A DNA stretch of 64,000 nucleotides, taken from the NCBI GenBank assembly GCA_021628825.1, contig JAJXRY010000001.1, positions 434,001-498,000 on the forward strand, in the 5' to 3' direction. The number at the start of each line of letters is the position of its first letter. Positions within the stretch are counted from its first letter, which is position 1. The translations under genes were made by a program, and so were the position numbers. This DNA comes from Lachnospiraceae bacterium. GTDB taxonomy: Bacteria; Bacillota; Clostridia; Lachnospirales; Lachnospiraceae. The notes below the pieces were generated by a model that worked only from the letters and a program-made list of their open reading frames with translations, did not search any database and had not been told where the DNA came from. Shown one piece after another: positions 19,400 to 29,986 of this stretch.

Positions 19400-20222
19400 A
19401 TGAATCAGGTATATGAAAAGGTAACAAAAATGCTATGAAAGTATTAAGGACAGGATCCCGTTTACGCCCAAGGTTGCATTGGTGCTTGGCTCCGGTCTTG
19501 GCAATTATGCAGATACGATGGAGGTAAAGGGAGAAATTGATTATAAAGAAATCAAGGGCTTTCCGGTTTCGACCGTACCAGGACATGCCGGTAAATTTAT
19601 TTTCGGTTACGTGAAGGGCGTTCCTGTAGTATGTATGAAGGGACGGGTTCATTACTATGAGGGATACCCGATATCGGATGTGGTTCTGCCTACCCGTCTG
19701 ATGAAGATGATGGGAGCTGAGATTCTGTTTCTTACGAACGCTTCCGGTGGAATCAACGGATCCTTCCGGGCAGGGGACTTTATGCTGATTACCGATCACA
19801 TTTCCTGCTTTGCACCGAATCCGCTGATCGGACCGAATGTGGACGAGTTCGGGGTACGGTTCCCGGATATGACCAGTGTTTACGATGAGGATTTACAGGA
19901 GATTATCCGCAATAAGGCAAAGGAAAACCGGATTGATTTAAAAGAGGGTGTTTATGTCCAGCTTACCGGGCCTTCCTTTGAATCCCCGGCAGAAATCCGT
20001 ATGCTGCGGACGTTTGGCGCAGATGCGGTAGGGATGAGTACGGTTGTGGAAGCCATTGTGGCAAATCACATGGGAATGAAGATCTGCGGAATTTCCTGCG
20101 TCTGCAATCCGGCAGCCGGAATGAATGAACAGCCGCTGACCCATGAGGAGGTACAGGAAGCCTCTGCCAAGGCGGCACCGCTGTTTGAACAGCTCGTTAC
20201 CGAAAGTATTGCAGCATTTTAG
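19400..20222 (+). CDS. punA: Purine nucleoside phosphorylase
   Basis: PNP splits purine nucleosides with phosphate into base and ribose 1-phosphate. Motifs are ALVLGSGLGNYAD, VPGHAGKFIFG, MKGRVHYYEGY (phosphate and nucleoside site) and ADAVGMSTVVEAIVANHMG. Family length (~273) is reached only if the A5 at about 19426 is read as A4, joining MNQVYEKVTK to CYESIKDRIPF. Start ATG 19400 has gagaggg upstream. It leads a nucleoside-salvage run with cdd (18-base gap) and an amidohydrolase. Confidence 0.94.
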
Positions 20223-20240
20223 GAAAAGGAGGAAAGGGTT

Positions 20241-20678
20241 ATGTTTCATTTGGAGAGCATTCCCGTTACCGATCTGATTATTTCTGCCATGGAGGCAAGA
20301 AAGAAAGCCTATGCGCCGTATTCCAACTATATGGTGGGAGCGGCACTTCTTACGAATGATCTGCGGATTTATACCGGCTGTAATATTGAAAATGCCGCAT
20401 TTACACCTGGAATCTGTGCGGAACGTTGCGCCATCAGTAAGGCTGTCAGTGAAGGAAGCCTGAAATTCAAGGCGATTGCCATTGCCGGAAGCCCGAAGGG
20501 AGAAACGCTTACCCAGTATTCTTATCCCTGTGGCGTCTGCAGGCAGGTGATGCGTGAATTTGTAAAGCCGAACGACTTTTTTATCATTGTGGCAAAGAGC
20601 GTGGAGGAGTATCAGGTCTTTACGTTGGAACAGCTCCTTCCGGAGAGCTTTGGAAACGAAAATTTACAGGGAATATAA
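20241..20678 (+). CDS. cdd: Cytidine deaminase
   Basis: A 145-residue zinc deaminase converting cytidine to uridine. The active site is intact: GCNIENAAFTPGICAERCAI contains the zinc Cys, catalytic Glu region (CAE), and the second pair lies in YPCGVCRQVM (PCxxC). It is positioned between punA and an amidohydrolase with short gaps, consistent with a salvage operon. Start is ATG 20241, with an aggaaagg-type ribosome site. Confidence 0.96.
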   Translation: MFHLESIPVTDLIISAMEARKKAYAPYSNYMVGAALLTNDLRIYTGCNIENAAFTPGICAERCAISKAVSEGSLKFKAIAIAGSPKGETLTQYSYPCGVCRQVMREFVKPNDFFIIVAKSVEEYQVFTLEQLLPESFGNENLQGI

Positions 20679-20693
20679 GAAAAGAGGGTTGCA

Positions 20694-21995
20694 ATGAAAT
20701 TACGTTTTTACAATGCAAGAATCCTTTCCATGGAGAAAGGAATGGACATGATTAAGGGAGAGGTCTGGACAGAGGATCAGCGGATTCTATATGTCGGACC
20801 ATCTGCCGCAAAGCAGGAAATCTGTCAGAAGCTGCAAAGAGAAGAGATTGAATTTAACCGTGAAATCGACTGTGACGGGGATTTATTAATGCCCGGATTT
20901 AAGAATGCCCACACGCATTCCGGCATGACGGCGCTGCGTTCCTATGCCGATGACCTGCCGTTAAATGAATGGCTCAATGAGCAGATCTTCCCGGTGGAAG
21001 CGAAGATGACGCCGGAGGATATTTATGAATTAAGCAAGCTTGCCATACTGGAATACCTGACAAGCGGTGTGACGGCGGTGTTTGATATGTATCTTACGCC
21101 GGAGAGCATTGCGAAGTCTTTTGAGGATATGGGGATGCGCTGTGTACAGGTGAGTGCGTTGAATAATTTCAGCCAGTCCTTGGAGCTGATGGAGGAAATG
21201 TATCAGAAGCTGAATCAGCCGGACAGCCTCAATTCTTATTTCCTTGGATTTCATGCGGAATATACCTGCAGCCGGGAATTGCTCGAGCAGGTAGCGGCAC
21301 TTGCACAGAAATATCAGGCACCGGTCTTTACCCATCTTGCAGAAACAGAAGCGGAGGTGGAGGGCTGTAAGGAGCGTTATGGCATGACGCCGTTGGCATT
21401 CCTTGATTTCATTCATATGTTTGACTATGGCGGTGGAATTTATCATGGGGTGCATATGACCGAAGAAGATCTTCAGATTATGAAAAAGCGCGGACTTTAT
21501 ATTGTAACGAATCCGGCCTCCAATCTGAAGCTTGCAAGCGGCATTGCACCGATTGCAGATTATCTGAAGCTGGGAATTCCGGTTGCGATCGGAACGGATG
21601 GTCCTGCCAGCAACAACTGCCTTGATATGTTCCGGGAGATGTTTCTGGTAACCGGGCTTGCCAAGGTACGGGAAGGGGATGCCTCTGCGGTAGATGCAAA
21701 AGAAGTATTGAAGATGGCAACCGTAAACGGCGCACAGGCCATGGGGCTTAACGACTGTGATGTGTTAGCAGCTGGAAAATATGCCGATATGATCCGCATT
21801 GACTTAAAGCAGCCCAATATGCAGCCGATTCACAACATCTGCAAGAACCTCGTATACAGCGGAAGTAAAGCTAATGTGAAGATGACGATGGTAAATGGAA
21901 AGATTCTGTATGAAAACGGAGTTTTCGCAGAAGAACTGCAGGCGGATAGAATTTATCAGACATGTGAAGAAATTACACGTAAGCTTTGTGAATAA
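20694..21995 (+). CDS. MtaD/SAH-deaminase-like amidohydrolase
   Basis: A 433-residue metal-dependent hydrolase of the TrzN/MtaD branch, which deaminates methylthioadenosine, S-adenosylhomocysteine or related purines. The metal ligands are visible: HTHSG (about residue 70), THLAETEAEVE (about 216), HGVHM (about 246) and the late Asp in GTDGPASNN (about 300). It follows cdd by 15 bases in a nucleoside-salvage cluster, fitting an adenosine-type deaminase. The precise substrate cannot be read from sequence. Confidence 0.82.
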   Translation: MKLRFYNARILSMEKGMDMIKGEVWTEDQRILYVGPSAAKQEICQKLQREEIEFNREIDCDGDLLMPGFKNAHTHSGMTALRSYADDLPLNEWLNEQIFPVEAKMTPEDIYELSKLAILEYLTSGVTAVFDMYLTPESIAKSFEDMGMRCVQVSALNNFSQSLELMEEMYQKLNQPDSLNSYFLGFHAEYTCSRELLEQVAALAQKYQAPVFTHLAETEAEVEGCKERYGMTPLAFLDFIHMFDYGGGIYHGVHMTEEDLQIMKKRGLYIVTNPASNLKLASGIAPIADYLKLGIPVAIGTDGPASNNCLDMFREMFLVTGLAKVREGDASAVDAKEVLKMATVNGAQAMGLNDCDVLAAGKYADMIRIDLKQPNMQPIHNICKNLVYSGSKANVKMTMVNGKILYENGVFAEELQADRIYQTCEEITRKLCE

Positions 21996-22116
21996 CGGTC
22001 ATGGATGAACTGTTACGGAATCATCACTGAATATCTTTAAATAAGCATTCGGTTGTGATATGATAGAACCGGATATGCGAAAATAATATCATATAAGAAA
22101 ACGGGAGGGGTATTTC

Positions 22117-23427
22117 ATGAAGAAAGAAACAAAAGAAGAATTCAGAAAATTAATTGAGGAACGAATCAGGAACAGGGAACGGGTTGGCTTTTTTAATTCC
22201 ATTAAGACCAATATCGTATTCTTAGTTGTATTAGTAGTGATTATTACCGCGGTGATCTGCCGTATTCCTTCCATTCCGCTGGGATTTATGGTAGCTGCAC
22301 TGATCGCATTTATGGTTGCCGCATACTTTGCCATTTCGATGTTTGTGAATCCGATTATCAAAATTTCAAGAAACATTGGTGCCATGGCAGATATGGACTT
22401 CCGTGATGACGGTGTCTTAGATGCCCTTGGAAAGAAGAAGGATGAAGTCGGTGTTATGGCGCGTGCCTTAATCCGTATGCGCAAGGAAATGAAGACCACG
22501 ATCGAGAAGATCCGTACCGGAAGCGGTGAATTATACGATGCGGCACAGTCTATGAACAAGTCCGCCTCCCAGACCGCAGAATCCGTAGAGCAGGTCGATA
22601 AGGCGATCTCCGAAATTGCACAGGGTGCAACCTCCCAGGCTCAGGAGACACAGACCGCTACCGAGAATGTGATTCTTATGGGTAATATGATTGAAGAGAC
22701 CAACAACGAGATCGAAGATCTTCGTAACAGTGCAAGAGCCATGCGTTCTGCCGGCGAGAATGCCATGAAGATTCTCGAGGAGCTGAATAAGATCAACCAG
22801 CAGACCAAGGATGCGATCTCTGTGATTTATGAACAGACCAATACGACGAATACCTCCGCCATGAAGATTAAGGAAGCAACCGATATCATTACCGATATTG
22901 CAGAAGAGACCAATCTTCTTTCCTTAAATGCTTCGATTGAGGCAGCACGTGCCGGAGAACAGGGAAGAGGCTTTGCCGTTGTGGCTTCCCAGATCCAGAA
23001 GCTCGCCGAGCAGTCCAATGAATCTGCAAGACAGATTGCCTTAATTATTGATGAATTGATTTCCGATTCGGCGAAATCCGTAGAGACTATGGAGGAAGTG
23101 AAGGAAGTCATTGGAAAGCAGGATGAATATGTTTCCAATACCGAAGCTTCCTTCCGTGATGTCAATGACGGCATTGCCAAGTCTATCGACGGAATCCGTA
23201 CGATTGCAGCGAAGACCAAGGACCTGGATGGCGCAAGAGTGAAGGTTGTGGATGTTGTTCAGAATCTGACCGCGATTGCTGAAGAGAATGCGGCAAGCAC
23301 CGAAGAAACCTCTGCATCCGCAGCGGAAGTAGGTAACACGATCGGAACCGTTGCACAGGAAGCAAAGCATCTGAATGTGATTGCAAATGACCTTGATGAA
23401 AATATCAAAGTCTTTATCATGGATTAG
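22117..23427 (+). CDS. Methyl-accepting chemotaxis protein
   Basis: A 436-residue chemoreceptor-like protein. Two hydrophobic helices (about residues 27-49 and 52-75) sit almost back to back, so there is essentially no extracytoplasmic sensing domain. A HAMP-like segment follows. The signalling hairpin tip is intact: EETNLLSLNASIEAARAGEQ, then RGFAVVASQIQKLAEQS. C-terminal heptads such as AIAEENAASTEETSASAAEV carry likely methylation Glu/Gln residues. It may sense an intracellular or membrane signal. The ribosome site gggagggg is strong. Confidence 0.92.
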   Translation: MKKETKEEFRKLIEERIRNRERVGFFNSIKTNIVFLVVLVVIITAVICRIPSIPLGFMVAALIAFMVAAYFAISMFVNPIIKISRNIGAMADMDFRDDGVLDALGKKKDEVGVMARALIRMRKEMKTTIEKIRTGSGELYDAAQSMNKSASQTAESVEQVDKAISEIAQGATSQAQETQTATENVILMGNMIEETNNEIEDLRNSARAMRSAGENAMKILEELNKINQQTKDAISVIYEQTNTTNTSAMKIKEATDIITDIAEETNLLSLNASIEAARAGEQGRGFAVVASQIQKLAEQSNESARQIALIIDELISDSAKSVETMEEVKEVIGKQDEYVSNTEASFRDVNDGIAKSIDGIRTIAAKTKDLDGARVKVVDVVQNLTAIAEENAASTEETSASAAEVGNTIGTVAQEAKHLNVIANDLDENIKVFIMD

Positions 23428-23439
23428 AGTAGAGAATTT

Positions 23440-25127
23440 ATGGAGTACGTGATTTTTGCAGCAGCGCTCGGAATCATTCTGATTCTGCTTTTCTTAAAAG
23501 GTTTATACGATTACCGCATGGAACAGAAGAGGTTCCGGAAGCGTCTGCATACGGATTATGGAAAGAAGCTGGAACGGGAATACAAACCGGAATGGTTTGC
23601 GCATATTTCCCGTTATGCGCAGAAACATGCCGGGGAGTTCCCGATTGATGAAATTACCTGGTGCGATCTGAATATGGATGAGGTATTTAAGCAGATGAAC
23701 TACACCTATTCTTCCGCGGGAGAGGAATATCTGTATTATCTGTTGCGCAACCCTGCAGCTTGAGGAAGAACATCTTGTTCATATGGAAGAGGTAATCCGT
23801 TATTTTGATGTGCATATGGAAGAGAGGGAAGATCTCCAGTTTATTTTTTCAAAGCTTGGCAAGATCGGCAAATTTTCTATTTATGATTATCTGGATTATC
23901 TCGATGATCTTGGAGAGCGGAATAACCGGAGACATTATCTGGCTTTGCTTCTGATGCTTGTCTCAATCGGAATTATGATCGTGAACTTTTCGGTGGGAAT
24001 TCTGGCTTTGCTTGCGGTCGTGATCTATAACAATGTCACGTACTTTGCCATGAAGAAGGAAATTGAACCCTATATTACCAGCTTTGCCTATATTTTCCGG
24101 CTGCTTAATATTTATCCGGAGTTTAAAAAGCACCGGACCGACTGTTTACAAGAAGAATTTGAAGAGATGGAACTGGCGTTCCGCCAGATGGATGGATTTC
24201 AGCGGGGCTCCGGAATTGTGATGAGCGGAACGCGTGCCGGTGGAAGCGGAAGTCCGTTGGATATGTTGATGGATTTCTTACGGATGGGATTTCATATTGA
24301 TCTCATTAAATTTAATCAGATGCTCGGCGAAGTGCGTAAGCATCTGGATGCGGTGGACACGCTTCTTACCCATTATGGATTTATCGAAAGCTGTATTGCG
24401 ATCGGAGAGTACCGGGCTTATTTAGGCAATTTCTGTGTTCCTGCTTTTCACGAAGAAAAGGGAATCCGGATGGTGGAGGGTATCATCCACTGCTGACTGA
24501 CCCGGTCAGAAACACATTTGAAACCGGAAAGGGCATGCTGATTACCGGCTCGAATGCTTCCGGTAAGTCGACCTTCTTAAAAAAACCGTTGCAATCAATG
24601 CACTTCTGGCACAGAGTATCCATACCTGTATGGCAGATGAATTTGAAACCTGCTTTTTCCGCATCTGTTCTTCCATGTCCTTAAAGGACGATGTACTGCA
24701 TGGGGAAAGCTATTATATGGTGGAGATCAAGTCGATCAAACGGATTCTGGATCTCATCGCACATAAGGAATACCGGGTGCTGTGCTTCGTGGATGAAGTG
24801 CTGCGTGGAACGAATACCGTAGAACGGATTGCGGCCTCTTCCCAGATCCTGAAAAGCCTGAATTCGGAAAACAGCATGTGCTTCGTGGCTACCCATGACA
24901 TTGAGCTGACGAGTCTTCTGGAAGACCGGTATGAGAATTATCATTTCATGGAAGAGGTTACGGATGGAGACGTCACTTTCAGTTATCAGCTGCTGCCCGG
25001 AAAGGCAACCACGAGAAATGCGATCCGCCTCTTATCCATCATGGGTTATCAGGAGGACATCATCCGGAAAGCCGGGCAGATGGCCTCGGAATTCGTACAA
25101 AACTCCCACTGGCGGATGCTTGACTAA
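23440..25127 (+). CDS. Membrane-anchored MutS-like ATPase (three apparent frameshifts)
   Basis: Three adjoining frames form one ~560-residue protein of the 'MutS domain V' family. One N-terminal helix (about residues 3-24) and a central pair of membrane helices (near LLLMLVSIGIMIV and ILALLAVVIY) precede a MutS-type ATPase with YHPLLTDPV, Walker A TGSNASGKSTFL, FRICSSMSLKDD, a Walker B-like LCFVDEVLRGTNTVER and ATHDIEL. Repairs are CCC to CC near 23756, an extra G near 24488, and an A7 near 24575. It lacks mismatch-recognition domains, so it is not MutS proper. Its role is unknown; it starts 12 bases after the chemoreceptor gene. Confidence 0.8.
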
Positions 25128-25186
25128 GAATAGGTGAAATGATAGAATAATAGCTACAGTACTTGAAGAAAGGTCTTGGTAGGAAT

Positions 25187-25356
25187 ATGAACAATCTGAT
25201 TGCATTTGTGAATGAATTTTTTTATCATATTTACTTGTGATGGTGATTATTGTCGCTCTCTGCGGGGTTGCGATCTTTATTGGAACGACCTTACGGAAAC
25301 GTAAAGATAAGCAGGAAGCAGAAGCTGCGAAGGAAGCAACGGATAACGCATCATAA
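25187..25356 (+). CDS. Small single-pass membrane protein
   Basis: ATG 25187 preceded by taggaat opens MNNLIAFVNEF, and after repairing the T7 at 25217-25223 it continues through LLVMVIIVALCGVAIFIGTT to a charged tail, RKRKDKQEAEAAKEATDNAS, ending at TAA 25354-25356. That is about 56 residues: one membrane helix with a lysine-rich, then alanine/glutamate-rich cytoplasmic tail. I do not recognise the family. A terminator follows 17 bases later, supporting a real transcription unit end. Confidence 0.6.
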
Positions 25357-25372
25357 GCTGTTACACAGTACG

Positions 25373-25399
25373 AAGGGTCCGCTTACGCGGGCCTTTTTT
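25373..25399 (+). terminator. Rho-independent terminator
   Basis: The stem pairs aagggtccgc with gcgggcctt around a TTAC loop (25383-25386), followed by six Ts. Confidence 0.88.
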
Positions 25400-25460
25400 G
25401 ATTTATAGGAATGCTGCGCAATCCTACAAATCAAAACGCTCCGCGAGGATGCGGCTGATG
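25400..25460. repeat. Dispersed intergenic element, copy 1
   Basis: The sequence has ttataggaat and its imperfect complement followed by gctccgcgaggatgcgg. A second, diverged copy with the same order of parts (ttataggaat, complement, gctccgcggggatcgc) lies at about 49994-50058. Both are right after a gene or terminator. It resembles a small repeated intergenic element. Confidence 0.5.
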
Positions 25461-25484
25461 TGCACTTAAAAGGAGTATTTGTCT

Positions 25485-26482
25485 ATGTCTAAGGGTAGCA
25501 ATCAGAAACTGAAAATGTTATATCTGCTCAAAATCCTATCAGAGAAGACGGATGAAGCCCACTGTCTTTCCGCACAGGAGCTTATTGCAGAGCTGCAGAA
25601 GTATGAGGTAAGCGCGGAGCGTAAGAGCATTTACAATGACATCGAATGTCTCACGGATTTTGGATATGACATTGTGAATAAAAAGGCGAAAACAGGAGGC
25701 GGTTATTACCTGGCGAGCCGTGAATTTGAGCTGCCGGAATTAAAAGCTCCTGGTGGATGCCGTACAGTCATCCCGCTTTATTACACAGAAGAAGTCGCGG
25801 GAGCTCATTCACTAAGATTGAGACGCTTGCCGGACCTTATGAGGCGAAGAAGCTGCAGCGTCAGGTCTTCGTGGCAAGTCGTATTAAAACGGAGAATGAA
25901 AGCATTTATTATAACGTGGATCACATTCATAATGCCATTCAGGACAATGCTCCGATTTCTTTTATTTACATGGAATGGAATGCGAAGAAGGAATTTGTTC
26001 CGAGGCATAACGGGAAGGAGTACCGGGTGAGTCCATGGGCGCTGACCTGGAAGGAAGAAAATTACTATCTTGTTGCATTTGATGATGAGGAAGAGAAGAT
26101 CAAGCATTTCCGTGTTGATAAGATGAACCGGATCCGGGAGCTTGAAGGACAGGTGAGAAAGGGTTCGGAGGAATTTGAGAAGTTCGACATTGCCGAGTAT
26201 ACCAATCAGTCGTTCGGAATGTTTGGTGGGCAGACGCAGCGGGTTACCCTGCAGTTATCTAACGCACTGGCCGGTGTACTGTTTGACCGGTTCGGGAAGG
26301 AAATTGATGTGCGGAAAATATCCGAAGAGGAAATTTCGGCAAGAATTCCGGTCTGTGTCAGTCCGCAGTTTTTTGGCTGGCTCACAGGACTTGGAAGCCG
26401 CATCCGGATTACCGCACCAGCAGAGGTAACAAGGCAGTATCAGGAATTTTTACGTGAAATTCTCGGTCGGTATGAAATATAG
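25485..26482 (+). CDS. WYL-domain transcriptional regulator (two apparent indels)
   Basis: An N-terminal HTH (KMLYLLKILSEKTDEAHCLS, then SIYNDIECLTDFGYDI) is followed by a WYL domain (about 150-230) with FIYMEWNAKKEFVPRHNGKE, SPWALTWKEENYYLVAFD and HFRVDKM, and a C-terminal WCX extension. Such proteins sense nucleic-acid or nucleotide ligands and often control DNA-damage or defence genes. ATG 25485 is chosen over the nearby TTG because aggag is 9 bases upstream. Repairs are A4 to A3 near 25744 and GGG to GG near 25799, giving LPELKLLVDAVQSSRF and KKSRSSFTKIETL. Its target is unknown. Confidence 0.85.
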
Positions 26483-26539
26483 CCCTTAACGGAATATGGA
26501 TCTTTCTGTGAATAAAGCAAAAGAATTTCATATCCTGCA

Positions 26540-26611
26540 TTGACAAGGAAGATGCAATTTACTATACTAGATATTGATACCGCTATTTGGAAATAATACT
26601 AGATATTGGTG
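26540..26611 (+). promoter_or_regulatory. nrdDG promoter with two NrdR-type boxes
   Basis: TTGACA (26540-26545), a 17-base spacer and TATACT (26563-26568) make a strong sigma-A-like promoter. The 11-mer actagatattg occurs at 26566-26576, overlapping the -10, and at 26598-26608, 32 bases apart. Paired boxes about three helical turns apart are the hallmark of the repressor NrdR, which controls ribonucleotide reductase genes. Confidence 0.85.
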
Positions 26612-26725
26612 AACGGGATTTGATCGATTAAGCGGCGGTTTCATGAATCTACTTGTGAATCTGGATGATTTTATTAAGAAAAATGTAACGATTGGGTTAC
26701 GAAATAAATGGATGGAGGGGTTATC

Positions 26726-28913
26726 ATGAGCAGCATGGATGCAAAGGAAGAAGTAGTAGATTATGGGGAGGAATTCAAGCCGGAACGGGATGTTAAGGTA
26801 ATTAAGAAGGACGGAAGTCTCGAAAGCTTTAATGTACAGAAGGTCATTGATGCCGTAGGAAAGAGTGCGTACCGTGCACTGACCAAATTTACAGAGGATG
26901 AGAAGAAGCATATCTGTCAGTATGTCATTGACAAGGTGAATGAACTGGAGAAGGATCAGATTCCGATTCCGATTATGCATAATATTGTGGAGAGCGCTCT
27001 TGAAGATGTGAAGCCCATCGTTGCCAAGAGCTATCGTGATTACCGGAACTATAAGCAGGATTTTTGTCCGCATGATGGATGATGTGTATAAAAAGAGCCA
27101 GTCCATTATGTATGTTGGTGACAAGGAAAATGCCAATACTGACAGTGCCCTTGTTTCCACGAAGAGAAGCCTGATCTTCAATCAGTTTAACAAGGAATTA
27201 TATCAGAAGTTTTTTATGACCACAGAGGAAATCCAGGCATGCAGTGACGGCTATATTTATGTGCATGATATGTCTGCACGCCGCGATACCATGAACTGCT
27301 GTCTTTTTGACGTGGCAAAATGTACTGACCGGCGGCTTTGAAATGGGAAATATCTGGTACAATGAGCCGAAGACCCTTGATGTTGCTTTTGATGTGATCG
27401 GAGATATTGTTTTAAGCGCTGCAAGTCAGCAGTACGGCGGTTTTTACTGTGCCGGAGGTAGATAAGATTTTAGAGCCCTATGCAGAGAAAAACCTATCAG
27501 AAGAGTCTGAAGAAATATCTGAATCTTGGAATTGACCAGCAGACTGCAGAGGCAGAAGCGTATGCTGATGTGAAGCGGGAATTTGAGCAGGGCTTCCAGG
27601 GATGGGAGTATAAGTTCAATACGGTGGCAAGCTCCCGTGGGGATTACCCGTTTATCACAGTTACTGCAGGAATCGGTACCGGACGTTTTGCCCGTCTTGC
27701 AACGATTTCCCTTTTAAATGTACGACGCAGGGGACAGGGTAAGAAGGACTGCAAGAAGCCGGTTCTGTTCCCGAAGATTGTCTTTTTATATGATGAAAAC
27801 CTGCATGGCCCCGGCAAGGAGCTTGAGGATGTATTTGAGGCCGGAGTAAAGTGCTCCGCGAAGACCATGTATCCGGACTGGTTATCCCTTACCGGAAAGG
27901 GTTATATTGCGAGCATGTATAAAAAATATGGCAAGGTCATTTCCCCGATGGGATGCCGTGCGTTCCTTTCTCCATGGTATGAAAGAGGCGGCATGCATCC
28001 GGCCGATGATCAGGATGAGCCTGTATTTGTCGGACGTTTCAACATTGGTGCCGTATCCCTTCATTTACCGATGATTCTGGCAAAGTCCAGACAGGAAAGC
28101 AGAGACTTCTATGAAGTGCTGGATTACTACCTGAATCTGATCCGCCAGCTTCATATCCGTACCTACGCATACCTTGGAGAAATGCGTGCTTCCACCAATC
28201 CGCTTGCGTACTGCGAGGGTGGCTTCTTAGGAGGACACTTAAAGCTTACGGATAAGATCAAACCGATCTTAAAGTCTGCTACCGCAAGCTTTGGTATTAC
28301 GGCATTTAATGAATTACAGGAATTATATAATGGGAAGTCCCTTGTGGAGGACGGACAGTTTGCTTTAGAGGTTTTAGAGCATATCAACCAGAAGATCAAT
28401 GAGTATAAAGAAGAGGATGGCAATCTTTATGCGATTTACGGAACTCCTGCAGAGAGTCTTTGCGGCTTACAGGTAAAGCAGTTCCGTGCAAAATACGGAA
28501 TTATTGAAGGGGTATCCGACAGGGAATATGTTTCCAACAGCTTCCACTGTCATGTGACCGAGGATATCACCCCGATTGAGAAGCAGGATCTGGAATATCG
28601 TTTCTGGGAGCTGAGCAATGGTGGTCAGATCCAGTATGTAAAATACCCGATTGATTATAACATCGAAGCAATCAAAACTCTGATCCGCCGTGCCATGGAT
28701 ATGGGATTTTATGAAGGTGTCAATCTTTCTCTGGCTTATTGTGATGACTGTGGACATCAGGAGCTGGAAATGGATGTCTGCCCGAAGTGCGGAAGCCGGA
28801 ACTTAACGAAGATTGAACGTATGAACGGTTACCTGTCCTATTCCAGAGTGCATGGAGATACTCGTCTGAATGAAGCAAAAATGGCAGAAATTGCAGAAAG
28901 GAAGAGTATGTAG
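26726..28913 (+). CDS. nrdD: Anaerobic ribonucleoside-triphosphate reductase (several indels)
   Basis: Class III reductase that makes deoxynucleotides without oxygen using a glycyl radical. An N-terminal ATP-cone (VIKKDGSLESFNVQKVIDAV) leads to the catalytic barrel with TVASSRGDYPFITVTAG and PKIVFLYDENLHGPGKE. Near the end are the zinc cysteines CDDCG and CPKCG and the radical loop RMNGYLSYSR, whose Gly carries the radical. Repairs: T5 near 27060, AAAA near 27307, T5 near 27441 and A5 near 27487. The start is ATG 26726, five bases after ggagggg. Two NrdR-type boxes lie upstream and nrdG follows after 3 bases. Confidence 0.95.
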
Positions 28914-28916
28914 GGA

Positions 28917-29428
28917 ATGAGATACCACAATATTACCAAGGATGATATGTTAAACGGTGACGGACTGCGTGTCGTTTTGTGGGTCGCAGGCTGTTCCCAT
29001 TGTTGTAAGGAATGCCAGAATCCCATTACCTGGGATCCGGCAGGCGGACTGTTGTTTGATGATGCTGCCAAACAGGAAATTTTTTTAATCAGTTGGACAA
29101 GTCCTATATTTCCGGCATTACCTTTTCCGGAGGGGATCCGCTTCATGCCGCCAACCGTTTGGATGTGCGCAACCTGATGGCAGAAATCAAGGAGAAATAT
29201 CCGGATAAAACGATCTGGTTATATACCGGAGACTCCTGGGAGAACATTCTTCACTATGCGATTATGCAGTATGTGGATGTTCTGGTAGACGGAGAATTCC
29301 AGGTAGATAAAAAGGATGTAAAGCTCCTGTGGAAAGGGAGCAGCAACCAGCGTGTGATTGATGTACAGAAGTCCCTGAAGCAGACGGATCCGATGATACC
29401 GGTTTTGCACTGCAGAGATTATGCATAA
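28917..29428 (+). CDS. nrdG: Anaerobic ribonucleotide reductase activating enzyme
   Basis: A radical SAM enzyme that installs the glycyl radical in NrdD. The iron-sulfur cysteines sit in GCSHCCKECQNP (spacing C-x3-C-x2-C), and TFSGGDPL and KTIWLYTGDSWE are family motifs. Two frames are joined by repairing the T7 at 29080-29086 (EIFNQLDKSYISG if two Ts are removed). It starts 3 bases after nrdD and shares its promoter. Confidence 0.94.
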
Positions 29429-29551
29429 GTACAAAAGCTGCATTTGAAGCTAAGCAATATATGGGTATAAAGAAACTTGGCTGTAAGATGAAAAAAAGCC
29501 GTCGTATGAATGGCATAGCAAGATATACGAAAGAGAAAAGGAAATAAATCC

Positions 29552-29986
29552 ATGGAAACAATCAAAATCAAATATTTTAATGACAAGCTGGAAAAACTCA
29601 CCTATATTGATGGGAAATCGGACTGGATTGATCTTCGCGCCGCCGAGGATGTGGATCTTAAACAGGGTGAATTCAAGCTGATTCCGTTAGGAGTTGCCAT
29701 GCAGCTTCCGAAAGGATATGAAGCACATATTGTTCCAAGAAGCTCAACCTTTAAGAATTTTGGAATTATCCAGACCAATCATCAGGGCGTGGTAGACTGT
29801 TCTTACTGCGGAGATAACGATCAGTGGTTTATGCCGGTCCTGGCTGTCCGGGATACGCATATTTCCTTTAACGACCGGATCTGCCAGTTCCGTATCATGG
29901 AGAACCAGCCGAAGATAGCTTTTGATGAAGTAGTATCCTTAAGCAGTACGGATCGCGGTGGCTTTGGAAGCACCGGAAAGCAGTAG
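29552..29986 (+). CDS. dut: dUTPase-like nucleotidohydrolase
   Basis: The 144-residue product has all five trimeric dUTPase motifs: WIDLRAAED (1), PRSST (2), GVVDCSYCGDND (3, the uracil pocket), RICQFRI (4) and RGGFGSTG (5, the flexible C-terminal arm). dUTPase hydrolyses dUTP to dUMP, keeping uracil out of DNA and supplying dTMP synthesis, which fits the adjoining nrdDG genes. Some dCTP deaminases share the fold, but motif 3 favours dUTP. A 35-bp tandem repeat duplicates its last codons. Confidence 0.9.
   Translation: METIKIKYFNDKLEKLTYIDGKSDWIDLRAAEDVDLKQGEFKLIPLGVAMQLPKGYEAHIVPRSSTFKNFGIIQTNHQGVVDCSYCGDNDQWFMPVLAVRDTHISFNDRICQFRIMENQPKIAFDEVVSLSSTDRGGFGSTGKQ

Noticed and set aside
27060..27490. 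Programmed frameshifting in nrdD.
   Set aside because: Four independent breaks within 430 bases at plain A or T runs, with no slippery-site or stem arrangement, fit sequence errors better.
29455..29550. A short basic peptide frame (about 28 codons) between nrdG and dut.
   Set aside because: No ribosome site precedes its ATG and it has no recognisable features.
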